The notes beneath the pieces are model-generated. The model made no database searches. It was not told the DNA's origin and was given only the letters and a program-made list of their open reading frames with translations. A program made the position numbers and the translations under genes. This document shows, one piece after another, positions 10,845 to 25,546 of a stretch of DNA of 64,000 bases (the first letter of the stretch is position 1; each line of letters starts with the position of its first letter). The DNA lies in contig JNVV01000008.1 of the NCBI GenBank assembly GCA_000733355.1, forward strand, positions 836,927-900,926, given 5' to 3'. Source of the DNA: Falciphora oryzae (taxonomy: Eukaryota; Ascomycota; Sordariomycetes; Magnaporthales; Magnaporthaceae).

Positions 10845-12090
10845 ATTGGTCGATCCTAGTCAATGTGTCTGGCGAGCGGGGAAGGTGCGGGTGTCGCATG
10901 CAGTCAGACCCTGCTTCAACCTCCAGTGATAATGTTGGAGTTGGATCACCCTATGTCTGGCCCGCGCTTGCCCCTTTAGTCTGCAGGATGGCGAAGGATG
11001 ATACGCCATGGCTGCCGGGGTGGCTAAGCAGCCAATATCATCCCATGTTGGTGGGCCCTGTGTACATCGGTATGGGCGCTTTTTTTCTTCTTTTCTAACA
11101 CCGTCATATGCAAGGCGGCAGCGACTAGCGGGCGTTGGCCAAACAATAAGCTAAAGATATTGAACATGATCCCAGGGTCGCTTTTGCATCCCTGCGAGGG
11201 TGTGCCGGCTACCACAGCCGCCTGTGCGTGTGATTCATGACATGCCTGAGGTCTCTGGCGCGACACTTGAGGATCGCATTGCATATCTTGTTGGTAGTAT
11301 TTTGGCAGCGGCCTATGGAATGGAGGATCTGATCCCCTCCCCACGCCGCTCTAGCTAGCAGGCCTGTTGTTAGCCTGCATCAGATGGATGTCTCACCTGC
11401 GCCCGCGTGCAGGACCCAACTCCCTTGGCATGATGGGCACCCGCAAAGACATTCCAGAGCGCCGTGGGGAAGGGCATGTATACGGGCATGTGTAGACTGG
11501 TGTCCCAGAATAGAAGGATGGATGGGAGACTGATGGGCCTGGTCTTCTGGGTATGCGGCCACTGTTCCCAACCTACCTGGGTCTCTTGGTCCGTACTGTG
11601 TGTATGGAGATGTATGGATGAAGGATGGCAGGCAACCCGACAAGGGCGCGTGTTGCAGTCTGTGATCGGGTCAAGCTAGACCAGCCAACAAGGCTCCAGT
11701 TTCGACCATTGGCGCTTCGTTGCCCGGTAATCCCGCACATGGCACAGATCTGCATATGATCCGGACTTGTTTCTCTCTCTCTCGTGTTTGATTCATCATA
11801 ACGGTCGTCCGAAGGCTGGAACAGTCCTGGATCGGTGGGACGGAAAAAATAGCAACACATTACGTGCCCCTTGGTGTTTGGGTCGCGGTGTCCACGAAAA
11901 TTCTGGATCACCACCCGCTTAATGGCCACCTTGCTCGTGCCCCTTTTTTGGGAGGCGTCGCCGGCAAGGGGCCTAGAACTGTGACGGGGCTTTTCGGGGG
12001 TCTGGCAATCTCGCCCGTCATGGCAGCGGGGCACTGCTGTGAATGCCTGTCCGCCTGTCTCTCGGTCACGGCGAGGAATGGGACAGCTGG

Positions 12091-12111
12091 CTGCTGCTGC
12101 TGCTGCTGCTG
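12091..12111 (+). repeat. (CTG)7 microsatellite
   Basis: Seven perfect CTG copies in non-coding sequence. Confidence 0.95.
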
Positions 12112-15100
12112 TGTGAAGCACCGCCGCACCACTGACGCATGTGTGGTTGTGTAAGACAAAGACAAGACCAAGTCTGCCTACGCACACATGCATGGACCCG
12201 GCAAGACTCGCCATCGCAAACCCCGAAAGAACCCCTGTTTTTCTGTCCGTTTTTACACGCCCAGCTCACCGAGCGGGTGGCGCGTCGCTCAGCATGGGGG
12301 CTAGAAGTAACGAACAGAGAGGAAGACGTCAACACCCGCGAGCCGTTGGGCCCAACCTCACGTCCCCGGCCGCGATAGCGTCCCCTGCTCCCGTCTTGGT
12401 ATGCCATCCGGGCGGCAGTCCGCATGGTTGAAGCGTGTGGATGGTGAAAAGAACCAGTGATGATGATGCAGTGTTATCTGCAAAGAGTCCCTAGACGTGT
12501 CGCTGTTTGTCAATAACAGCCTTGTTCGTTTTGCCTGTTGCCTTGTGCCTCCTCAGAACCCGACCTGTCATTTTTCTCTCGGTGTTTTGCTCAAGCACTT
12601 TATGACTCGGGGAAACACTGCTGCCGCCCTTGTCCTCTGGTTTGGGGTACTACAAGAGAGTTAAGGGTGACACGGCCTTTTTTTGGCGGTGACACGACTG
12701 TAGATTTCTGGGGCTGGTAGGCAGCTAGCTGGCTGACTGTTTCGAGGTTTCCGAGACGGGACGCCACAGGCCAGTCATGTAGAGCCGTCACGCCGGCGCG
12801 GTTCAACAACGTACGCGCGGAGACGGCCGTTGGTGGTCCTTGGTGGAGGAGTTGGGAATTCTGACTGGCGCCCCTAACTCGGGCTATGCAGCCGCCGGGC
12901 GTTTCTCCTGGGATAATGAGAAGGGGACGCGTGTGCGTGTCTTTGATAGGGGGCAGGTTGGGATGCCAACATTCCGGGAAGGCGTTGATAGGAAACTCAG
13001 CCCACGATGTGCCCGCCACGATAGTTACACCTACGGCACCCATGTGGCGCTGTTGTTATACTTGGTCTTGCGGGCACTTGCAAGATTACCGCCAGACGGT
13101 TGCTCTATCATGACACCCGCAACTGTCCCATAGCCTATCAAAAGGGGTCGAAGAGGAAGGGCATGGTGTGGACGACGCCTCCGCCAGACAGGAAACGCCT
13201 TGTTGGGACCAGAATGATTGGCGAAACCATCGCCGTTGGAGCACATGGACTGCTATCGGCTTCACCCGGTCTACTCGGTGGTGGACGCTGAGTTGTATGG
13301 CTGGCCATCAGCCAAGCTCCTTGGGGTTCCCTATAGGAATAGAAGCACAGGCAGGCGGCGTACGACCTCTGCGGGTACAGGGCTGGCGCCCATGATCCGT
13401 GGGCATACAGAACACCTACGGGTGGGCAACCGCCTGCGGCACGTCAGAGTGCTGTCACAAGAAAGGGGCCGGGCAGGGTGTGTAGATATGAGAGAGACGG
13501 CGGACGGGCGACGTGCGAGGGCGCGCTCTACAGTATACGCCCGGAACGATCTCCCGTTTACGACCAAGATTCCCGATGTTCTACAGTCCCGTCGCCATCT
13601 TGGGGCTTGCTGGCAAGCTGTACCAGGTTTCCTCGGCCTACGGTGTGCATGCCATGTCCTCTGCCTGCAACATCGGCCAAGCGGTCTCTAGGTAACCCAC
13701 ACGGGCGCAGCTTTTCCTACTCCAAGATAGCCCCAAAGGTCCCGAAAATGGTGTTTTTGACCCTCCTCTCACTCACACCGCTCTCAAAGCGCGCGCCAGA
13801 CGAAGCGGCAGTCCCGAAATCTCCCTCTTTCGCTCTCTGCTCGGCAAGAGACCGAGACCGCAAAGTGAAGAAAAGACCGGGCGAGCGGGAAGGCGCAGGC
13901 GTGGAGGGTTGCCGCTGAGAAACGTGACGGGCAAACGGCAGTGTCACCTGGATCTGTACCTGTGTTACTGCCAGCCCGTCTCCAGCTGCCATTTATCTTT
14001 TTTTTTTTTTTTTTCGTATCTTGTGTTTTCTCCGCGCCAGTGATACCTGACATCCATCCTTTGCTGCCTGTCCATCCCAGAAGAGCAAGGCGCATAGAGA
14101 GGCGAATACACGCGTCCTGGCTGCCGCTAGCCGCCCGGTGCTGACGGAGTTTCGGGGAAGCAAGTGGAGGCGTAGGCCGGGCGCCGAGAAAAACGGCCCC
14201 CCTTGCCTCCTCCACGCCCGGTCTCCGGCTCCCCGGCCCTCCCCAAATTGGTGGCACGCATTATCCGTTGTTTCCCTCCACTCCGGACGTGGTGCCCGAG
14301 GGAGGTTGCACATGTACGTAGACGATATCCGTCAAGATCTGACATGTCATTTTCACTGTATTATCTAGCCCCTCGAACACCATGTGTATAAAACACAAGG
14401 TGTACACATACGGGACGCCATTCTTCGGGTCATTCTCATTCCCCCATGCGGCTTCCCGCGTGGCGAAGCGACTACCCGGTCCGGACATCGGGATTTGACG
14501 CCTTCCTTTCAGCTGCCCCTGCGCAACCCGGGGGCATGGGCGGCGGCTCTCCCCTGTCCAGAACGTATGTTATGTTTGTCTAGACGCGAGGCAAGAATAG
14601 CGGTCTCGGCCAGCTGACTGTGCAGGCGACCGGCCCCTCTCGCCGGCATGCGTTCCCAGGCGAAGGGGCGGAGATACTCAAAGCACCCATCGAGCCACCT
14701 GCCGCGGCGAGCTTCCCTTTGGAGGAATCCGGGAACGGTGTGCCCGGGGAGCCGACGGGATGCCGAATGGGGCCTGTTAAGTGATCCCTTTCTTGAATTG
14801 TCGTGCCCCCGAAAGCTTGAAGAAAAAAAAAAGACGAAAAAGAAATCACACCACTCCGGCCAGAAATGGCCGGCTTTCGGGTCCTCGTCCCCGCGCTTGT
14901 GGGGTAAAACAAAGAAATACAGATTTGCCAAGAACTAGCAGATCCGAGAAAAAAATGTTGCCGTTTGCGTGAGAAAGCACTATACGGTATGGCTGGATGG
15001 AATGATGTCGTCGTGGGAGTGGGCAGATATGTCAAGGAGGGTAACTCCCTGTCTGCGGAGACGGCAAGGGTCTCACGCAGGTAGCCATCGATCGGATAGC

Positions 15101-18100
15101 TTGCCCGACATCTCATAAAAAAAAAAAAAAAAGATCAAAAACCGCCGGGGCTGGGAGGAGGGGAAGAGGGCACGCGCAAACCGAGTCGGCCCACGCGCCG
15201 AGCGGAGAGCCCCAAACTCGATGCTGCCGCAAGTCGTTGTCTTCCCTAGTGCCCGTGACTCGAATGTGGCCTGACGGGTGGTCGAGCGAGGCTTCCGCGA
15301 AGCCGCCAACACCCCACCAACCATCATGACGGTTTAGGCTTTCGATCTATGGAGCCCTAGCTGGGTGGTGGAGAGCCGACACTTCGTAAGTGCACTAACA
15401 ATCAGCAGATGTCTGCCGGCACTCGACACGCACGACTCCTCTTTTCGGACCTCGGTAGAAAGCTCTAGACTCTGGACGGGGCCAAAAAAGGGGGGCCCCG
15501 GATTACGGGTTCGCATCGAGATGGCATTCTCATCGAGATGGGGCAACATGCACGCCTGCGTTTCAAGCGAGGTTCAGCTAGTCGGTATTTTTTACTCATC
15601 AACACTTGCCGTCGGTTCCAGTGGCACCACGCATTCACCCGGGTGCGGCCACCTCTCTTCTGTGCCTTTGAGGCTACCGGGAAATGTGGTCCGGATAGAT
15701 GGACAAACGCGCTTGTGCCGCTACTCACACTACCCGCAAAGCCATCAGGCCGGCGCTGGCTGTGTCGCGTTTTGGCGGCGTTTAGACTCGAGAGGCACAG
15801 CAAGCCAACCATACGGAACCATACCATGCCAAGCTGATGGTTCGGCGGCGGTGGTAGCGGCAGTGATAGCGGTTGTTGTTGTCATTGCGGTGGTGGTGGT
15901 GGTGTGTTGGATCCGAGATGCCAGCTTAGCTGTCTCGCATCTCTCTTACGCACCTCGGCAGTGATGACATAGCAAGTGGAATTAAGAATCGATAGACTGT
16001 ATGCCGGAGGGTGGTGGGCTGCGCCGTAGTGCCGCGTTTGCCTTTCCCAGCGCGACGCTTCCCACTACCCTCCAAAGCAGCCAGGCGGCGCAGCGATAGT
16101 GCTGTGCCTCTTCCCTTCCTCGCACACTTGAGCGCCCGCCACCCAACTACGGCGTCCCAGATACGCCGGGATCCCGGCCGGCCTGAACTGGTCCACATAC
16201 ATACAGCCCCCAATGCTACCTTTGTGACGTCCACAGTAGTAATACGACGGGCGGCGGGGCGGTTAGCGTGGTTGTGATGGGTATTGGCTTCCTCGGGATA
16301 TTGGAAACATGGGATTGCTTTTTTTGGGAAGCGGGAAGGAATGATGTGTGTGTAAAAAAGGGGACGGGCGAAAAGAGGGCGGGAGTCACAGACGTAGTAA
16401 AACCCGCACTGCAGCCGGGTGCTGGTGAGGGGCACAGCGCACAGAAGAAGATGAAGCAAGAAGCAAAGGAATGGAATATCACATAGTGAGGGAGCCAAGT
16501 GGCGTCGTGACAAGACTACCCGGCCGGCAGGAGTAAACGAGAGTTCGGAACTAGACTAGGCTATCACATCACAGCGGGTTGATATTGGCAGCCAGGCCCG
16601 GGTAATATTGTCGACTAGGTGCGGAGGTGCACAGAGAGTGCAAGACGGAGATCGAGCATGCCTCTGCCGACGCCATGGTGTTGGTCGAATAGAAGCGTGG
16701 ATGCCTCATGAAGGCCCTAGCCATGCGGTGATATCGTCACGATCATCACGGCACATCGGCAAACAACACAACGTCGTCATATGTCCGGGCCCAGCTCCGG
16801 TCAGGAGAGGAGAGGTCCGCAGTGGAGTGACTTTTGGCCGCGATGGGAGAAAGCGCATTGATCCGTCAGCCCCGTCTGGTTTGGGGCGACGTGAGGAGGA
16901 GGGGGCGCATCGTAGGTCGGTGATTGGTGCGACACACAGCACGCATACAGTCCCATTATCTTCGAATGCCATCATCCAGCGACGATCACTTTTTATGCGA
17001 TGTTATTTGCACTCGCACTTGCACGACATTAGGGCTGCGCATGGTAAGGACAACGGGCTGATCGCCGGGCCACAAACAGATCATCCAGTCGAGCTTTGAA
17101 CAAAAACGACCCCTGAAAGAGGGGTGCGTGAGTCCTTCGACCTGAACTGATGACAGCAGACAGCCGACTTCGTCTCCGGAAATATGCTCACACGGCTTTC
17201 GTCTGATATCGGATGTGGTGGTGAGTGGAAAGAAATTGGCTATGTAGACTAGAACATGTGGCGAGTGAGCGCGCGTGCTTGTCCACCGGTTGCAGGTGCA
17301 TCGCCCATGGATCATGACTGCTCGCTGCGTGTCGAGGACAAGGCGAAGCTAGTAACACTAGGCGACGGGGAATGCTGGCCGGCATCCACGGGCTAGGTGG
17401 GCTGTGCGTGATGGCTTCACGGGCAGATACAAAACTCCGCCCGCGAAAGAAAAAGCTTGCTCACAACAGGCCGTATCCTGCCACTCAGAGGGCCGTGGCC
17501 CCTCCGTCGTGGTGCCACTACGTAGGGAGTGTTGGCCATGTTTTACGGCGTGTGCGGAACAACGGGATGTGCATCATGGCAAAACAGGGCCCATCTCGAC
17601 GCGGGGTGCGCGAACCCCTATTACGCAAGTAGGGTCTACCCATCGACCATGGCGGTGGCAGTGAGGGCAGGACAAACAGCAACAGCAGCACACACACCCC
17701 CCTCCTCACTTTCGCCACCTCCGCCGTCTTGTGCTGCAGCATGCGAAAATAGCCTTGATCCCCCATTCTTCCATGGAATCCCATGGCAAGGAAGAAAAGG
17801 AGGGGCCCGCCGCTCTCCGCACCGGCAGCGCCATGATGAGCAGGAAAAAGAGACGCGCGGGTGTGTCGAGGACAGTCTCGAATGCGTCGATCATCGACCA
17901 TGGTTTACTCCGGTTGGATGATCTCGGGAACGGATCGTCCGCATCAATGATGCTCCTCCAAGGAACGGTGCAAAAATACCAAGCTTTGTGTGCTTCTCCT
18001 TCCATTTTGTCAATCCTCGCAGATCCGTTTCGGTGGAGCTCCATGTTGAGGAGCTCGCCAAGACTAGGTAGGTTCGAGCTTCAGGGCGAAGGAAGCGAGC

Positions 18101-20494
18101 GGGCAGGTTCAGATGTGTGAAGGCGTGCAGATGGGGAATGCCGCCTACCTCCACAGGCGTATCAATTCTTTCTCGCTTGGAAAAGAGAGATCAAGATCTT
18201 CGATTCCTGAGCAGGCGTTTGCGTCAAGACGGGACGGTGGGATTCGCCTGTTTGAGTGAAATCGGGCCCGCCGCTGTCGTTCGAGAGCCCCATCTTTTTA
18301 GGCCCGTGGTGGGTGAATATCCCGAAACTGTTAATCCTCAGGGGTTTGTTTGTTGACTGAGATCAAATGAGATTGATTTTTCCTGTCCACTGTCGTCGTC
18401 ACTGCCATCGTCTCGCGACAAGGTGCCCTTGCCTGTCAGTGTCTGGTCGGACGCAGTCTCTTTTGCTAAGCCCAGCAGGCCAACAGGCACTTGCGGGGGA
18501 TTGCAATAACAGAGACCTTACACAGTAACACGAGGCGGCGGCTTAGCATGAACATCGATGGGTCGTGATTGCCATGGTCTCGTTTGAGGAATGTTGCGGG
18601 AGTGGGCAGGGCGGTACCAGGGGGGGATCAGACCAAGGGCCCATCCGAGCTTTCTTGTGACGTTCCGAGGGTGGGCATCCCGGCCGCTCACCTCGCTGCC
18701 CCCTGAAGCAAGTGGTGAACAAAAGCAGCATGCACTCCCTGAACGGCCTTGTGAATGCGGTGTTCGTGGCGCTGATCAGCCGGTTATTGGTTACGAGAGG
18801 TCATGACGGCGAAGCAGAGAACAGACACACATAGAGATACGAGCAAATGAACAGACCGGTCTGGAACAGGCACCGAAAAGACAACACTACTACGCACACC
18901 GCCCGGACCCTTGAGAGACCGTGCAAGACAGGTGCATGCGTCATAACCACACGAGACAACGGGCAGGAACGTGCCAGCAGCATGGGAGAACCAACAACGA
19001 GAGCCCTGCCCGTCAGGGTCTCTTGTGTTCACGGTCATGCGGGACAGCCATGACCCAGCCAGCGGGCGAGCAAGCGCCGGGGAGATGGAAACCGGAGATG
19101 ATCTACGGAAGGGGAGGCGTCTGTGCAACGGACTCGTTTCCAAAGCCTCTTGATCTTCGAAGCTGTGTGCGCGGCGCAAACAGCCCACATGACCCCAGGG
19201 CCTGTGGACGGCCTTGTTTGGCCTGTTGCTGATCCAGCCGGGCGTCACAGAAAGATGGGATGAGATTTTGATGCATCTCGGTTTTTGCCGCTGCGATCAA
19301 TATGCTCCCTTCGAGGCATTGGCTTCCTCTCCACCCGTCAGTCACACCGCCAGTCCTCCCTCCAGAGGCATGTCAGCTAGCCCTGTGCCTGCCAATCGCG
19401 GCCTGAGCAGCCCAACAGAGTAAGCATGTCCGGCGGAAAATTGTTTACTGAGACGTTGCTGGTTTAAGCATCACACCCCTTTCTCGAGAAAGAGATATGC
19501 TTGGAGCTTCAGGGTCTCCCGTCTGCTGGCCCCAGGCCGATATCACAGGCCCTTGGCTATTGCATTGCATCCATCGGCTCTCTCGCTATACCTAGCCTAA
19601 ACAGCACCATTACCAGCGTTTGAAACACCCGCCGCAATCAACAGAGGCTGGGGCTGATACTCGGGTTGGTCGGCTTGGTGGCTAACAAGTTGTTTTGGCG
19701 CCGAAGCAGAAAAAAAAAAAAAAAAAAAGATGGGACCACAACACGAGAGAGAGACTGGACGAAAGAGGCCACCACCAGTCGGCTGCTCGGCGCCGTCGCG
19801 GCAAGGACGGGGCAGAAGATGTGGCGTTCGAAACATTGTTCATTTGCTTAACCTCCCTTCAAACATGCCCATCGACTTTCCCATGTTTTCTCCGCCCAGA
19901 GCCCACCCCATGCCAATATGCCCATGCCTATGCTTATGCCATGCCATGATGTTATGATGCCCGTGCCATGCCGCGGCAGCCCCAAAACGAAGCGAAGACC
20001 CGAGGCAAAAGAAAGTGGGCGGCGACGGGGGAGGGAGCGGGCGAGCTGAAATGCTGCTTCAACGCTTGCGGTCATTTTGGCTTTGCTTGGTTTAGCTGGC
20101 CCGTCTTCAAACAAAACATGGCAAAAGAAAAGCAAAAAAATGCGGATAAGTAGCCCGATGATGGACAGGAAAAGAGGGGCTACGACAAAGCGAAAGCAAG
20201 TAGAGCAAAGCAAAGCAAGGTGCGGCTTTTGGTGACAAGTTGAGCCGAGATGTTCAAGCCAGGCTAGAGGAAACCAGCCTAGGCCGGGAGCAGCTATCCG
20301 ACCAACGGTCCCAAAGGCATGGCCTTTGGGCCCGTGCCATCGACGCCGCGGCACCGGCGGCTGCTACTAAACAAGAAGGAGAGCGGAGAATACTGCGCCA
20401 GAGGAGAGACGGCAGCTATGAACAGACGACGGCTGGTAGGCGTCACATCGCCAGCTAGGCAAGTTCCGTCACGGGCAAAAAACTGGCAATAAAC

Positions 20495-20519
20495 AAAAAA
20501 AAAAAAAAAAAAAAAAAAA
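20495..20519 (+). repeat. Poly-A tract, 25 nt
   Basis: Uninterrupted A run inside the upstream desert. No clear target-site duplication was seen around it, so it is not an obvious retroposon tail. Confidence 0.95.
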
Positions 20520-23500
20520 TCAATTTCGAGATTGAGAAAATGGAGGTATGGAAAAAGCTCGTGCCCTTCAGCCCTTGCGCCTGTGGCCCCAGGATCCGAA
20601 AACCGTTTCCTCCACCTGTCGTCTGAGAATTGCCCGGGGTGGGCACGAGCCATGCGATCCAAACCCGTCAGTCGGCGGATGGGAAAAGCGGCCGCACGGG
20701 CCCACGAGCGCCCTGTGGTGTGATGCTGCCGTCGACATTACCACTCAGCTCGTCGAGGGGGAGAGGCAAGAGGGAAATGCAAAGCCGAAGCCAAAAGGGA
20801 GGGAGGGTGATGATGGATGACCATCCGGGCCTGTCTCGTGCCAGTTTATGGACCGTGCGTCTCCCGCCGGGCGGGCAGCCGCAGCAGCGAGAAGATTCAC
20901 ACACACATTGAAGAAAAAAGCAAAAATTGAATCGGTCCTGCAGGCCCAGGCCCGCCGGCTGATTGGCCCACAGCAGGGCGATGCGAGGGCCAAGGGCGAA
21001 TTACAACATCTCTCCTGCAGCCACCGGCCCTCCCAGTGTGCTGCTGCGCGAACAGGCTCCGCTGCCACAATGACTCCAATAACGATGGCCTGCCCGTCCA
21101 TGGCGTTGTGTCTGTGTGGTGTGGGTGGGTTTGGTGGAGTGTGGGCTTGCACTGCACGCACCGTGTATTTGGGGACTCCACTCCCACCAGCCCAGCCAGC
21201 AGGCATTACGACGCTGACTATTCCCAATCGGGTGTCATCAAAAGACGCTGCCCATCACTACCACGCTTTTTTTTTTTTTTTTTTTCCCTTGCGACCTTGT
21301 TTTCCTTTGGCGCCCGTCATTCGCGGTCTGTTCTCTGCCGTGGAATCGGAATGCTCCCGTAGTAATGGACTTTCCCAACCCGCGGGGCACGCTGCCCGTT
21401 CGTCGCCCGCTCGCTCGTATCCACCTTGGCCTCATCTCTCGGGGGGCTGCAACGGGTGCCACATGGGAGAGCAGAGACTTGCGCGCGCGCGAGCAACCAC
21501 TGCTACCGTGCCGTTTTTTAATATCATCTATTTGTCTTTTTGACGGTTCGACGGGCGCATGGCAAAACTGGGGAAATTTCCGGGAGGTTACCTCGCCCTG
21601 CCTTGCTGTCGCCGCCGGTTCTGCTCGCAAGATTACGAGCGCCCCGACCTTTACCTGTTCGCGCCAAAGGAACGATGGGAATGGATACGACGTGCTTTCA
21701 GGGCAGGGAAATGGGAAGCCAAACCGTCTTGTCTGTCTCGATGGAACCATCTGTCATCGGCAGTGGAGCAAAGCAAAAATGGCGGCGGGTCCCCCCGATT
21801 GGCAAACGGGCGCCGAATGGGAAACCTCGCCCCCTTTCCCAGGGCGCATGCAGCCTCGCCCAATAAAACAGGCGGGGCCCACACGTGAGCGGCCGATAGC
21901 TCCTCTTCTGGAAGGCTCGGGAGATGGCAGATGGGAAACCCCATGACCGCCGTCTGGCTTTTTTTTTTTTTTTTTCTCTCTCTCGACATCATGGCCACGG
22001 GCAGGGTTGCCCGATTGGCTGCTCGAGGCTGCTGTGGGGTCCACCCCATGCCACACCCGGCAGCCTCACTTCTGGCCCTTTTTTTGCTGGCCGCCTTCTC
22101 TTCCTGCCGTTCTGTCTCACCAAGGGCCCTGTCCGACTGGCGTCCGGCAAGATGCGGTCGAAACAGCTGGGCGCATTGACCCGTGCAAATCGCACCAGGG
22201 AAGCCCTCCTCCACTAACAGGCGGGGTGATGGCGTCTCTAGCCCGTAGGTACTATTGGCGGCGGAGGATGACGGCGGCCCACGCCAAAAGATGAGAGAGG
22301 ACGACGAGAGCTTCGTCGCTTCATCCATCCGTTCATCCATCCATCCTTCGGGGCTTGCTTGTTAGGCCGCCGATAGTCGTGCCCAATATTTGGACCCCGT
22401 ATTTGCCAGCGCCTCCACCGGATGTGCAGGTACTGGCCCACCGCCCTGCTCTTCTGTCAGTAACTCTCAGTAACATCCTTTCCCAATCATTCATGTGTCC
22501 CCCTCCACACCCCCTGGTCTTGGGCTGCAGATCTCCTACCCAGGCCGCCAGCTCTGCCAGGCTTCCAGACCGCTGCTGCGCAGGTTTCAATTTCCCACTG
22601 GGTTGGTTGCATGCATCGCAGCACACGCGCCGTGCTTGCTCCGGGTTGGCACACCACTTGTGAACCTGTGAAAACTTTTCTTACTCTCTTGCGTTTTGTT
22701 GCGCGCGCGATCTAGACGAGCAACGAGGGGAGGAGCTCGCTTGCTCCCACCACCACCTCGGCCGGCTATTACCACCTTGCAACCTTGCTCACACACTCTG
22801 CAGCAAAGCAGTGCAGTCGTACTTGCGCGCAGCCCGTGGATTGTTTTGAATGAACCCTCGCTACGGTTTGAGATGACGATGTTACCCCATTCGCAGATCG
22901 CCACACTGGGCCTTGCTCCCTTTCACAGCCACGACGGCGGCGCCCATTTTGCGGCGTGGACCGAAACGACGTGTTTAGCAAAGTGTGATTGAACATGGGG
23001 AACTTACTACACGTATACGACGAAGGGAGGAAGCGAGAGGGAAAACGCGCTGGCACGGATGCGTAGAGAGGGCGCCTACCACCTTGTACCAACACACATG
23101 CGTACGGCACAGGTGGCGGTCGCAAACGCACACGCTGATGCTGCTGCGTAGGCCCGCCTCGCCCGCCCACCACCTCACCTTCCTTCTGTCTTCGTCCCAA
23201 AGGACAGCCAGCGCAAGTCGGGTCAACCGTTTCTAATATTGTTTGCCTGGACCCTGTCCAGGGCCTCGGGTGTGCGTGCGCCCGCCTCGGACCATTTCAG
23301 ACATGGGTCCCCTGGCCAGGCCACGCCCTGGGGGAGCTCGCTTTTGGGCGCTATCCTCTTTTCCGTCACCTGGCGAGCGGGCACTGGTGGTGACGGGGGA
23401 GAGAAGGAAAGGACAGCTCAGCGAGGAGAGACGCACGGCGTAGACGAGAGACACGGAGAAGAGAACACGACACACCGTGGACACACAGCGGAGGTGAAAA

Positions 23501-25528
23501 GGTGGATGGAAAAACAGAAGAGGGCTCCTCCCCGTGTGCGACGACAGCCGTTTACAGCCAGGGGCAGCCCTGTCCGGAACCCACTGGCATCGAAATCGAA
23601 CCGCCCACCCCGCCCTCTGCCGGGCAGGGCACGCAAAAGACCTAGCAGCATCCACCCACGACAGACAAACCGTCGGTGCGCCGTCAGCCCCAGTTATTCT
23701 GAGTTGTTCAACTGCTGTGCCTTTTATGCAACCACGATGTGAGCTTGTTATTGGCTTTTGCTTCCCTCGGCTCCAGGTGTAAGAGATCCACTCAGAATAC
23801 CTGTACCGCCGCAACTCATTCCGGGTTTACGTGTTCTCTACCGGAGAGGACAGTGGACAGTAGGTGGGAATCAACAAAAGATGCAGAAAGGGGAGGTGCA
23901 AGTTGGAGATTGGGATCTGGCACGACATCGGCATTGACCAAAACATGCGTGGTTCGAGTCATCATCATCGTCCACGAGGCCGTGCCCCACGGGAAAGGAC
24001 ACCTGGAAAGAAACACAGGCATTGAATCTTTGATTTTTGGGTTTTGCTGTCTGACTGCTTGAATTCTCGCCGTCCACTTCTCCGCAGCCCCATTCGGGCA
24101 GTGCGATTACGGGGAACAACAAGGCGAAAAAAAAAAAAAAAAGGAACGAGGAAAAACAAAAATAAGATGGAACCGGTGTGGTTCGGTCCCACGGTTTGGC
24201 CTTCGCTTCGCACGCTCGCTGTCCGGCGACAAGCGGGCAGCGCCGAGCAGGAAGTGGCAAAGAAAGAACACGGACATTGGCCATGCCCGGTCCTGGTGGC
24301 CGGCGTCATTGGATGGCAGTGATCCGAAGGCCAGGCCGCAGCCAGTCCATGGCCGCTACACTGCATAACCCTACAGTGTCCTGCGTCCCTCCTTTCTTGC
24401 TGCAAGTGTCGCCGACTCATCTGGGGCATTTTTCTTATGCATTATTCCTGCACAAGGCGCGCCTCCAAGAGAGTCGCAGCGCATGCAGCAGGACACCGGC
24501 GTTATTATCCAGCCAATAGCAGGCCGCCGGAAGCCGTCCGGGCGGGCTGGTTTCCCTGCCGTTGCTTGCTCGGTTCCCTGGAAAATAAAACTGGGTGGCT
24601 GCGACGGACGCGCGCGAGCAAGAAGATGCTAGTAGAAAAACATGGAATAATACCTTGATGGCTGACAGCTGGGCCAACTGGCGACCCCGTCTGTGTGAGT
24701 GGAAGGAAGCGCTGGGATTGGCTGGGGCGGAATGCAGGATAGTCAATTATGATACAGAACAAACGCGCGCGGATAATGGAGTGTGCAGCAGCAGCAGGGT
24801 TGGAACACACAGCACAGCACAGGCACACAGCCGCTTTCTTGGGGTCCCGCCGGCGGGCGTCATGTGGCCCCCTTCCTCTCCAACCCTGCGAGCTTGCGCT
24901 CGGAGGAAAAGGTCTGAGTTGAGAGCGCGGCTGGCTGGCTGGCGGGCGGATCGAGAAGCCGGGCATGGCGTTGGATGGAATGAAAAAGGAAAACTTGGCT
25001 GTGTGAATGATCAATTGAATTTGGCCACCCGGCTCCCTCTCCGGAGGCGGCGGACGGCGGTAGCAGCAAAGCAAGGACCGAGGCATCGTCGAGCGAAGCC
25101 TTCTGCTTCTCTCATTGCAGCCGTCAAGGAGCCAACGGCCCATCGGCGCACTTCCTTCGCTTCCCTCCTTTGTCTCGCCTGGGTCAGCTGGGTGTGCTGG
25201 GGCGGGACAAAATGTTTGAGGAATCACAAGATCATCACGGCTGGGAACTAACTAGGAGGTAGCCGTGCCATGCCCTCTCTTGGTCAAGTCCAAGTCCAAA
25301 AAACCAATGGTCGCTGCCTTGAAGTGAGAGCGGCTTGCGACGGGCCTTGGAGGAGACGGGCGGCGGCGACAAAGCTTGGAGCCAGCTTCGCACGCCACCA
25401 GCCAGCCACTGACGACTACCCGTGACCCCGGGGCATTGACCTCCAGCCGACTCTTTTCGTTTGCGGCGGGTTCCTTGGAGCCCGGGATTTGCACGCTTCA
25501 GCATCGCCTATGATCATCCCCCTCCTCC

Positions 25529-25546
25529 TGCTGCTGCTGCTGCTGC
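25529..25546 (+). repeat. (CTG)6 microsatellite
   Basis: Six perfect CTG copies in the desert, preceded by a C/T-rich stretch. Confidence 0.95.

Noticed and set aside
12450..12540. C/D-box snoRNA suggested by TGATGA motifs (also near 33338 and 38755)
   Set aside because: No D box (CTGA) at suitable distance with a terminal stem; motifs are simple TGA/GAT repeats.
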